Part shown: positions 1-5,954 of the stretch, piece after piece
Layout: the number at the start of each line of letters is the position of its first letter
How positions within the stretch are numbered: the stretch's first letter is position 1
Source: Deltaproteobacteria bacterium
GTDB taxonomy: Bacteria > Myxococcota > Myxococcia > Myxococcales > 40CM-4-68-19
Direction: 5' to 3'
Length of the DNA: 42,130 nucleotides
NCBI GenBank assembly: GCA_005879535.1
Contig: VBKI01000032.1
Coordinates: forward strand, 1 to 42,130
Program-made: the position numbers and the translations under genes
Notes under the pieces: model-generated
The model's input: only the letters and a program-made list of their open reading frames with translations
What the model was told of the DNA's origin: nothing
The model's database searches: none

Positions 1-1167
1 TGCCGCGCGCTGCCGGTTCTGCGTCACCGCGCGCACCCAGAGCCCGAGGCGCGTGCGGGAGAGAAGTATCCAGACGAGCAGGAGAACCAACGAACCGAAG
101 AGCAGGATGGCGATGCGGTTGAAGGGCAGGACCAGCCCGGCGAGCACGGTGATGCCGCCCGACATCCAGTCCGGGTTGGCCACCTCCACGTTCTGCGCGC
201 CGAAGGCGCTGCGCACCGCCTGCATCAGGAGCAGGCTCGCGCCGAAAGTGGCGAGCAGCGTCTCCAGGGGGCGACCGTAGAGCTTGCGCACGACGGTCAG
301 CTCCAGCAGCGCTCCCACCGCGGCCGCCGCGAGGAACGAGGCGGGCACGGCGACGGCCAGGTACCAACCGAAGTGACCTGGCCATTGGCGGCGGAACAGC
401 GTCTGCACCAGCCAGGTGGCGTACGCGCCGATCATCAGCAGCTCGCCGTGCGCCATGTTGATCACGCCCATCAGCCCGAAGGTGACGGCGAGGCCCAGGG
501 CGGCGAGGAGGAGCACGCTTCCGAGGCTGAGACCGCTGAAGAGCAGCCCCACCATCTCTGCCCGCTTGAGCGAGGCCTCCACGCTCCCGGTCGCGTCCTT
601 CAGCGCGGCGAGCACGGCGGGATCGCTCTCCACCGCGAGCCGCTGCGCCAAGAGCCGCTTGCTGGTCGATCCAGGCACCCGTCGAAGCTGCTGTGCCGCG
701 GCGATCCGGCGGGCGGGCTCGGACGCCGAGAGCGCGAGCATCGCCTGCGTGGTGAGCAGGACCTCGCGGACCTCCTTGTCCTTCTCCTTCGTCAGGGCGC
801 CCTCGACGGCGGGAAGGACGTCGGGATCCGGCGCCTGCTGCAGCGAGCGCGCAGCCTCCAGGCGCTCCGCCCGATCCGGCGCGGAAAGTGACACTTTTTC
901 CAGGTCGTCACGCGACGCTGCGGGAGCGCCGGTGAGAGCGTCCCGCAGCCTTCCACCGTCGTCGATGAGGACCGGTCCTTCGGGCCCCGCATAGAGGCGG
1001 CCCTCCAGCGTCGCGCGAAGCACCGGAACGGCAGCTGCATCACCGGCTTCAGCCAGAGCGGAGACCGCCCCTTGGCGGTCCGCCTGGCTGCCTCGAGCGA
1101 TCTTGTCGAGCGTGCTCGCGTCGAGACTGACCGCGAGCACGACCGCCGTGATCAAGCCTGCCGTCAT
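1..1167 (-). CDS. urtB: Urea ABC transporter permease UrtB (C-terminus beyond window)
   Basis: Inner-membrane permease of the urea ABC importer. The frame reads from an ATG whose first base is 1167 to the window edge (389 codons seen), so the C-terminus is missing. Residues up to about 210 form a soluble, Ala/Arg/Glu-rich region after a short hydrophobic start. This long N-terminal extension is characteristic of UrtB and sets it apart from plain LivH permeases. From there the branched-chain-type permease fold begins (AEMVGLLFSGLSLGS, then VTFGLMGVINMAHGELLMIGAY, a LivH/UrtB signature), followed by further membrane segments. Its ATG overlaps the stop of the upstream porin gene as ATGA, so translation is coupled. 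urtC, urtD and urtE would be expected beyond base 1. I see nothing broken in the visible part. Confidence 0.93.
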   Translation of the reverse strand, partial: MTAGLITAVVLAVSLDASTLDKIARGSQADRQGAVSALAEAGDAAAVPVLRATLEGRLYAGPEGPVLIDDGGRLRDALTGAPAASRDDLEKVSLSAPDRAERLEAARSLQQAPDPDVLPAVEGALTKEKDKEVREVLLTTQAMLALSASEPARRIAAAQQLRRVPGSTSKRLLAQRLAVESDPAVLAALKDATGSVEASLKRAEMVGLLFSGLSLGSVLLLAALGLAVTFGLMGVINMAHGELLMIGAYATWLVQTLFRRQWPGHFGWYLAVAVPASFLAAAAVGALLELTVVRKLYGRPLETLLATFGASLLLMQAVRSAFGAQNVEVANPDWMSGGITVLAGLVLPFNRIAILLFGSLVLLLVWILLSRTRLGLWVRAVTQNRQRAA

Positions 1168-2195
1168 TCCTGGAACTGGATGCCGAGCTGCACGCCGGTG
1201 ACGCTCGACCCGGCCGGCGGATTGGTGTTCTGCACCGCCAGTCCTATGCGCGCATTGTGCCCGTCCAGGATGTAGTTGAGGCCGACATCCACGGTCCGCG
1301 TCGGGTCGCCACCCAATGCCGCGACGGCGTGCTGGTAACGTACCATCGGCTGGACCCGGCCCGGACCCATCTTCGACGCGAACAGCCAGCTGGCAAGGCC
1401 GAAGGCGCTCCAGCCTTCCTTGCCCAGATCGTTGCCCTGGTCGAAGTTGTAGTAGGCGCCTTCGAGCGTGAGCACGTCCGCGGCGATGACTTTCTTCTCG
1501 AAGAGGAGGTCGACGTTGAACCCCAGCATCTTCTTGTCGCCGGCCGTATCGATGGTCTTCTTGTACTGAATCGTGCCTCCCAGCGCGAGGACGTCCTTCG
1601 ATCCGTAATAGGTGCTGGAGTTGTAGTAGCCGGGCTCCGGATCGAGGAAGTTGAAGACCACCCGCCCGGCGTAGATGGCCTGACCGACGGGTACCGCGGT
1701 GTCCAGCGTGAAGACGCCCGCCTGGTATTTGAGCTGTCCGTGGTTGAGCTGGCCCCACAGCGCTGCTCCGTCGGCGCGGCCGGCGTAGATCGATGGATAT
1801 CCGTTGACGGTCGTCGGATAGTTCCAGGCGTTCTGGTAGTAGGGCCCGCTCAGGTTCGCGCGGTCCGACGGTGGCAGAAAGCGTCCCATCCAGACGTTGA
1901 AGAGCTCGCTGGGCTCGAACTGCGCGATGGCGTCGAGCACGCGGATGGTGCCGCCATCGGCGTTGTTCAGGTCGAGGTTCCCCGCGAACTTCAGCCAGGG
2001 CGCGAACTGGCCGGCGATGTACGGACGCACGTCCAGCGTGTTGACGCTTACTCCTTGCGCGGGCGTGGTGTCGACGTAGCCGCCTCCGACGCGGACCCCG
2101 ACTCCATAGGAGAGTGTCTTGGGTCCGAGGGTGAGCTCTGCGGCCGGAGCCGCTGCGGCGGCGAGCGCGACGGTGCAGATGACGGCGATTCTCAT
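1164..2195 (-). CDS. Outer-membrane porin of the urea transport operon
   Basis: A 343-residue protein with an N-terminal signal peptide (MRIAVICTVALAAAAAPAAA-like, cleavage near residue 19). The rest alternates short polar and aromatic stretches typical of outer-membrane beta-strands, and it ends GVQLGIQFQE, a beta-strand-like terminus although the last residue is not aromatic. It lies one base downstream of urtA and overlaps urtB by 4 bases, so it belongs to the transporter operon. It probably lets urea or short amides cross the outer membrane before UrtA captures them. A comparable arrangement is known from Methylophilus, where the porin FmdC is encoded with an amide/urea ABC system; that this protein is an FmdC relative is inference from context. 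A general or phosphate-type porin is the alternative. Confidence 0.75.
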   Translation of the reverse strand: MRIAVICTVALAAAAAPAAELTLGPKTLSYGVGVRVGGGYVDTTPAQGVSVNTLDVRPYIAGQFAPWLKFAGNLDLNNADGGTIRVLDAIAQFEPSELFNVWMGRFLPPSDRANLSGPYYQNAWNYPTTVNGYPSIYAGRADGAALWGQLNHGQLKYQAGVFTLDTAVPVGQAIYAGRVVFNFLDPEPGYYNSSTYYGSKDVLALGGTIQYKKTIDTAGDKKMLGFNVDLLFEKKVIAADVLTLEGAYYNFDQGNDLGKEGWSAFGLASWLFASKMGPGRVQPMVRYQHAVAALGGDPTRTVDVGLNYILDGHNARIGLAVQNTNPPAGSSVTGVQLGIQFQE

Positions 2196-2196
2196 C

Positions 2197-3444
2197 CTAG
2201 CGCCCCGCCCGCTTCTCGTTGCCTGCGATGAACGGGCTCCACGGCTGGGCGCGGATCGGTTTGTCCGTCTTCCAGACCACGTCGAACTGCCCGTTGCCCT
2301 GCACCTCGCCGATGAACACCGGCTTCCACAGGTGGTGGTTCGTCTCGTCCATCTTCAGCGTGAACCCGGAGGGCGCCACGAACGTCTGGCCGGCCATCGC
2401 CTTGCGGACGTCGTCGACCTTGACGCTGCCGGCCTTCTGCGCCGCCTGCGCCCACATGTGCATGCCGACGTAGGTGGCTTCCATCGGGTCGTTGGTCACG
2501 CGCGAATCGCCGCCGGGAAGCCCGTTCTTCTTCACGTATGCCTTCCACATCTTGATGAACTCGGCATTCGTCTTGTTCTTGAGAGACATGAAGTAGTTCC
2601 AGGCCGCGAGGTGGCCGACCAGCGGCTTGGTGTCGATGCCGCGCAGCTCCTCTTCACCGACGGAGAACGCGACCACCGGGATGTCGGTGGCCTTGAGCCC
2701 CTGGTTGCCGAGCTCCTTGTAGAAGGGCACGTTGGAGTCGCCGTTGATGGTGGAAATCACCGCCGTGTGTCCGCCGGCGCCGAACGCTTTGATCTGTGCG
2801 ACGATCGTCTGGTAGTCGCTGTGGCCGAACGGCGTGTACGTCTCCAGGATGTCGCTCTCCGGGATTTTCTTCGACTTCAGGAAGGCCCGGAGGATCTTGT
2901 TCGTGGTGCGCGGGTAGACGTAGTCGGTGCCGAGCAGGAAGAAGCGCGTCGCGCCGCCGCCTTCCTTGGACATCAGGTATTCCACCGCGGGGATCGCCTG
3001 CTGGTTCGGCGCCGCGCCCGTGTAGAAGACGTTCTGCGACAGCTCCTCGCCCTCGTACTGGACAGGATAGAAGAGGAGCCCGTTCAGCTCCTCGAACACC
3101 GGCAGCACGGACTTGCGCGAGACCGACGTCCAGCAGCCGAACACCGCCGCCACGTTGTCCTTGGTCAGCAGCTGGCGCGCCTTCTCCGCGAACAGCGGCC
3201 AGTTCGAGGCGGGATCGACGATCACTGGCTCCAGCTTCTTGCCGAGCACGCCTCCTTTGGCGTTGATCTCGTCGATGGTCATCAGCGCGACGTCCTTGAG
3301 CGACGTCTCGCTGATCGCCATCGTTCCCGACAGCGAATGCAGAATGCCGACCTTGATGGTCTCCGCGGCGCGAGCCGGCGGCGCGCCGAAGAGGACGGCG
3401 CAGAGAACGGACGACAGCATGAAGATGAGCTTCCGGGTGTACAT
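2197..3444 (-). CDS. urtA: Urea ABC transporter substrate-binding protein UrtA
   Basis: Periplasmic urea-binding protein, 415 residues, of the branched-chain amino acid/amide binding family. A classical signal peptide ends in PPARA-AE near residue 26. The mature part opens TIKVGILHSLSGTMAISE and continues with family-typical segments such as AVFGCWTSVSRKSVLPVFEE, LLFYPVQYEGEE and DPMEATYVGMHMWAQA. The start at 3444 was chosen because it gives the signal peptide and has an AGGAG at 3456-3460; the frame stays open upstream, but that stretch has no signal peptide and covers the promoter region. First gene of the operon urtA-porin-urtB. A sigma-54-like element at 3489-3504 fits nitrogen control of urea uptake. 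Confidence 0.95.
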   Translation of the reverse strand: MYTRKLIFMLSSVLCAVLFGAPPARAAETIKVGILHSLSGTMAISETSLKDVALMTIDEINAKGGVLGKKLEPVIVDPASNWPLFAEKARQLLTKDNVAAVFGCWTSVSRKSVLPVFEELNGLLFYPVQYEGEELSQNVFYTGAAPNQQAIPAVEYLMSKEGGGATRFFLLGTDYVYPRTTNKILRAFLKSKKIPESDILETYTPFGHSDYQTIVAQIKAFGAGGHTAVISTINGDSNVPFYKELGNQGLKATDIPVVAFSVGEEELRGIDTKPLVGHLAAWNYFMSLKNKTNAEFIKMWKAYVKKNGLPGGDSRVTNDPMEATYVGMHMWAQAAQKAGSVKVDDVRKAMAGQTFVAPSGFTLKMDETNHHLWKPVFIGEVQGNGQFDVVWKTDKPIRAQPWSPFIAGNEKRAGR

Positions 3445-3488
3445 GGGTTGGGGTTCTCCTCGGCCCGGTCGGACCTGCGCCCGGTCAG

Positions 3489-3504
3489 TGCAACAGCGGG
3501 ACCA
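3489..3504 (-). promoter_or_regulatory. Sigma-54-like -24/-12 element upstream of urtA
   Basis: On the minus strand the sequence reads TGGTCCCGCTGTTGCA. It has the invariant GG and GC with exactly 10 bases between them, and the -12 part TTGCA is a perfect match. Transcription would begin near 3478, about 34 bases before the urtA ATG. Nitrogen-limitation control of urea uptake commonly uses sigma-54, so the placement makes sense. GG-N10-GC is common by chance in GC-rich DNA, so this remains a prediction. Confidence 0.45.
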
Positions 3505-3567
3505 CTTGCCGCGGCGCGGCGACGGCTGCCCTTCATTCGTGCGAGCCGCCGAAGCTGGAGAAGTCGC

Positions 3568-3731
3568 CCGACGAAATCGTCGGATGCATGGGTCCGCGAC
3601 GACAAAAACGTCGCGCGCGTCCTCGACAAACCGTGCGTCGGTCCGCGCGCGATGGTTCACGGTCGTGCAGTTGGCCGGGCGAACGGCTGACGTTTTCGTG
3701 GTTTCCCGGTGGGCGACCGACGAATTCGTCG
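3568..3731. repeat. Cluster of CGACGA-type palindromes upstream of urtA
   Basis: Three inverted repeats sit in the 293-base gap between urtA and the kinase remnant. 3568-3583 has arms CCGACGA/TCGTCGG around AA. 3595-3615 has arms CGCGACG/CGTCGCG around seven bases. 3718-3731 is the perfect palindrome CGACGAATTCGTCG. The first and last are each followed, in opposite orientations and 21-22 bases further in, by AAACGTC, so the whole stretch looks like an imperfect inverted duplication. Relative to the predicted urtA start the first two lie at about -90 and -120 to -135, where upstream activator sites of sigma-54 promoters usually are. They could equally be REP-like extragenic repeats. Confidence 0.55.
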
Positions 3732-3737
3732 CTTGCG

Positions 3738-4322
3738 CTATGTAAACCCAGGGGCGAGCATGCGGTTGAAGCTCTCGGGACTGCGGATTCCCTGACGCGC
3801 CATCCACGTGTCCGCGGCCGCGATGCGAGCGGCACCGGCCTCACCGCCGGACAACTCGCCGTGGCGGCGTCGCGCGACGGCGGCGTAGAGCGCCATGTCG
3901 ACGGTATCGAACTCGCTCGCGGCCCGTTCGAGGAGGATGAGAGCCCGCTCCGGCTGGCCACGAAGGGCTGCGATCCCGGCGCGGAGCAACTCGCCCGCCG
4001 GCCTGAACGCGGCGATGGGATCGCTCATCAGCTCGCGCGCAGCCCGATCCGCGACGTTCAGGAGAGCACTTCTCGCGGCCCGATCGCGTGCATCCGCCAC
4101 CGCCGCGAGCGCGCTGGCGCCGCGGACGTGCACCATCTGTGACCGCACGACGCGCACGCGACCCAGCATCGATTGTTCGAACGCTGGCCAGGCCGCGTCG
4201 ACGCGCGCCCAGGCGGCGTGGCCGTCGCCCTCATAGCGGTCGACGAACGCCTCGCCGAGCAACAGGAGCATGTGCTGGATGTCGAAGCCGCCGGTCACCC
4301 ACTGCTCTCGAGCGAGCCGCAC
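3738..4322 (-). pseudogene. C-terminal remnant of kinase-AAA-repeat protein
   Basis: This frame (about 194 residues) matches the expected C-terminal end of the large kinase-AAA-repeat proteins of Myxococcota: an opening like REQWVTGGFDIQHMLLLLGE, alanine-rich helical repeats, MALYAAVARRRHGELSGGE, and the ending DTWMARQGIRSPESFNRMLA. It lies directly behind the kinase/AAA part (4231-5580) but in another reading frame; the switch is at about 4323. The middle of the normal protein, several hundred residues of ATPase core and helical repeats, is absent. It is therefore read as the 3' end of one gene that suffered an out-of-frame deletion. A start at GTG 4322 is formally possible, but I see no ribosome-binding site for an independent gene. 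Confidence 0.75.
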
Positions 4323-5580
4323 TTCGGCGTCGCAGCTCCTGGGGGTCCGGAATCTCGACGGCGGGTCTGGACGCGGTCGCCACCGCCGGGGCCTGCCGCA
4401 GCACGGGGAACAGGCGCACCAGGGAATGGATGTCGCTCGGCAGCAGCACTTCAGCCTGGTCCCCCAGACGCCGCAATCGCTGCGAGAGCGAATCGATCAC
4501 GCTGTCGAGCGCCTTGTAGGGGACGGATTCGCGCTCGTAGCAGCGGCCGGCCAGCACGGTTGCCCGAGGGTCCGCCCGAATGCGGCCGAGGAAGCGATCG
4601 ACCAGCGTCGTCTTGCCCATGCCCGAACGACCCTGGACGAGGACGGTCACGGGCGTGCCTTCGCGCGCTCGTGCTTGCGCGGCTTCCAGCGCCTCGAGCT
4701 GGGACTGCCGCCCAAGGAAGACCGGTGCAGGCCCCTGCGCGGGCATGCCGGTCGGGACGTGGGCACTTCGCAACCGTCGCAACACTTCCGAGCCCTTCGG
4801 CCGCTCGTCGGGGTTCCGATGGACGAGCGCGGTCGCAAGCTCGGCGAGATCCTCCGGAATGCCGTCGCGACGCAACGGAGGCGCCTCTCGCCGGATCTTT
4901 GCGTCGAGCACCTCGATCACCGTGCCCTCGAAGGGCAGCCGCCCGGCGAGGATGTCGTAAAGCATCGCGCCCACGCTGTACCAATCGCAGGCCGGGCCCA
5001 ACTCCGCGCCGCCGGCTTGCTCCGGTGACATGTACGGCGGCGTTCCGCCCATCGGATCGAGGATCGAATCGCCTGCCGACGCGGACCGCCGGGCGCTCAC
5101 CAGACCGAAGTCGAGGAGGACGACCCGGCCTCGGCTATCCACCATCACGTTCGACGGCTTGATGTCCCGGTGCAGGCGTCCAGTCGCGTGGAGGGCTTCG
5201 ACGCCGAGCGCGAGCTGCCGGAACGCGTCGCGCAGCCGGTCGACGTCGCCATTGGCGATCCAACGCCGGAAATCGACGCCCTCCAACAGCTCCATGGTGC
5301 AGAACCAGCGGTCTTCGTCCGAGATGAGCTCGTAGAGGGTGACGAGGTTCGGGTGCGAGACGTTGGCGAACGAGCGGAACTCGTGCTTGAACCGGTATAG
5401 CCCCGCCGGATCGAACCGCTGCAGCGTCTTCAGCGCGACGTCGCGGCCCTGGGCGAGATCGCGGGCGCGATAGACCACACCCATCGGTCCCGCGCCGAGC
5501 CGCGAGAGGACCTGGAACCGCGCGTTGCCGCCGAAGTCTCCGGGGTCCACGGAGTCACCCTGAGGAAGGGCGCGCATCAT
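4231..5580 (-). CDS. Ser/Thr protein kinase with truncated AAA domain (gene broken downstream)
   Basis: A Hanks-type kinase domain fills residues 22-275: glycine loop LGAGPMGVVY, Lys51 in VALK, HRDIKPSN at 137-144, DFG at 157-159, and MSPEQ in the activation segment. All catalytic elements are present. An AAA/NACHT-like ATPase domain starts near 286 (FLGRQSQLEALE) with Walker A GRSGMGKTT at 317-325. The family-like sequence stops at DPQELRRR (residue 419), then the frame runs about 30 residues of junk to a stop at 4231. The family's C-terminal end resumes in another frame (3738-4322), so a large internal segment was deleted. A truncated but catalytically competent kinase could still be made. 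Start at ATG 5580 (ATG 5577 is next) is uncertain because no clear ribosome-binding site is visible. Confidence 0.82.
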   Translation of the reverse strand: MMRALPQGDSVDPGDFGGNARFQVLSRLGAGPMGVVYRARDLAQGRDVALKTLQRFDPAGLYRFKHEFRSFANVSHPNLVTLYELISDEDRWFCTMELLEGVDFRRWIANGDVDRLRDAFRQLALGVEALHATGRLHRDIKPSNVMVDSRGRVVLLDFGLVSARRSASAGDSILDPMGGTPPYMSPEQAGGAELGPACDWYSVGAMLYDILAGRLPFEGTVIEVLDAKIRREAPPLRRDGIPEDLAELATALVHRNPDERPKGSEVLRRLRSAHVPTGMPAQGPAPVFLGRQSQLEALEAAQARAREGTPVTVLVQGRSGMGKTTLVDRFLGRIRADPRATVLAGRCYERESVPYKALDSVIDSLSQRLRRLGDQAEVLLPSDIHSLVRLFPVLRQAPAVATASRPAVEIPDPQELRRRSAARSRAVGDRRLRHPAHAPVARRGVRRPL

Positions 5581-5609
5581 ACTGAATCTATGCAGCTGTG
5601 CTGGAAGGT

Positions 5610-5625
5610 TGCGACGATCCTGCCA
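5610..5625 (-). promoter_or_regulatory. Possible sigma-54-like element upstream of the kinase gene
   Basis: Minus strand reads TGGCAGGATCGTCGCA: TGGCA at the -24 position, then GCA with the correct 10-base GG-to-GC spacing, though the -12 TTGC core is only TCGC. Transcription would start near 5599, about 19 bases before the kinase ATG. A perfect CGACGAATTCGTCG palindrome lies just upstream (5642-5655), the same motif found upstream of urtA. This is weaker than the urtA element and could be chance. Confidence 0.3.
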
Positions 5626-5639
5626 TTTCGACCGAGGGA

Positions 5640-5657
5640 AGCGACGAATTCGTCGGA
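5640..5657. repeat. 18-bp palindromic sequence, inverted copy of 3715-3732
   Basis: AAGCGACGAATTCGTCGG contains the perfect 14-bp palindrome CGACGAATTCGTCG at 5642-5655. The same 18 bases occur on the opposite strand near 3716-3733, so the two copies bracket the broken kinase gene in inverted orientation about 1.9 kb apart. It may be an operator for a regulator acting on both the kinase and urtA promoters, or an extragenic repeat that took part in rearrangement. The sequence alone does not decide. Confidence 0.55.
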
Positions 5658-5712
5658 ACGGCGGCCCGGATGTGAAGATTGGGTGAACCGGGGCCCATCC
5701 CTGCGAACGCAT

Positions 5713-5742
5713 TTGACAAACCGCGGCAAGGGGCGCTACCCA
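5713..5742 (+). promoter_or_regulatory. Predicted promoter of the ilv-leu operon
   Basis: A perfect -35 TTGACA lies at 5713-5718. The best -10 candidate is TACCCA at 5737-5742, 18 bases downstream, which is weak against TATAAT but resembles the TAnnnT pattern of other likely promoters here (16697-16702, 19754-19759). Transcription would begin around 5748-5750, immediately before the ATG at 5751, so the leader peptide might be translated from a nearly leaderless transcript. An AAGGGG at 5728-5733 would serve ATG 5742 if transcription starts further upstream. Confidence 0.45.
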
Positions 5743-5876
5743 TGTGCGCCATGAAATCCCGGCTCCCGCGCGCCGCCGTCCTCTTCGCTTCCGCGCCGGA
5801 GCTTCGCTCCTCGCTCCTTCTTGGCGTCGTCGGACTGCTTCCGCTCATTAGCAGCGGGTGCGGGCCGCCGTCCTGA
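5742..5876 (+). CDS. Leader peptide of the ilv-leu operon attenuator
   Basis: A 44-residue peptide (41 from the second ATG at 5751) whose second half is packed with the amino acids made by the operon: SLLLGVVGLLPLIS, containing six Leu, two Val and one Ile. Over its whole length it has nine Leu codons, four of them CTT, and an ATT for Ile. CTT and ATT are uncommon in neighbouring genes, which would sharpen ribosome stalling. The stop codon (5874-5876) lies 27 bases before an intrinsic terminator. Stalling at the Leu/Val/Ile codons leaves 5855-5864 free to pair with the terminator's first arm; normal translation covers it. This is the classic leader-peptide design known from enterobacterial ilv and leu operons. 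AAGGGG at 5728-5733 favours ATG 5742. Confidence 0.8.
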   Translation: MCAMKSRLPRAAVLFASAPELRSSLLLGVVGLLPLISSGCGPPS

Positions 5877-5939
5877 CCGAGGAAGATTTCCGGAAGGAAC
5901 CTGGCCCCCGCACCCGACCCGGTGCGGGGGCTTTTTTTT
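5855..5939 (+). terminator. Attenuator: intrinsic terminator with competing antiterminator
   Basis: Terminator: GCCCCCGCACC (5904-5914), a 6-base loop, GGTGCGGGGGC (5921-5931), then eight T (5932-5939); the 11-bp stem is perfect. Antiterminator: CGGGTGCGGG at 5855-5864, inside the leader-peptide coding region, is exactly complementary over 10 bases to CCCGCACCCG at 5907-5916, so the two structures exclude each other. A small hairpin CCGCT (5841-5845)/AGCGG (5853-5857) could act as the pause/protector stem. The terminator ends 15 bases before the ilvB start, and no gene upstream on this strand needs ending here, so its role must be regulatory. Confidence 0.85.
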
Positions 5940-5954
5940 GCCCCCGAGGTCCGC

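Noticed and set aside
2119-3690. Plus-strand frame of about 520 codons opposite urtA
   Set aside because: No motif; urtA on the minus strand is unambiguous with a signal peptide and a ribosome-binding site.
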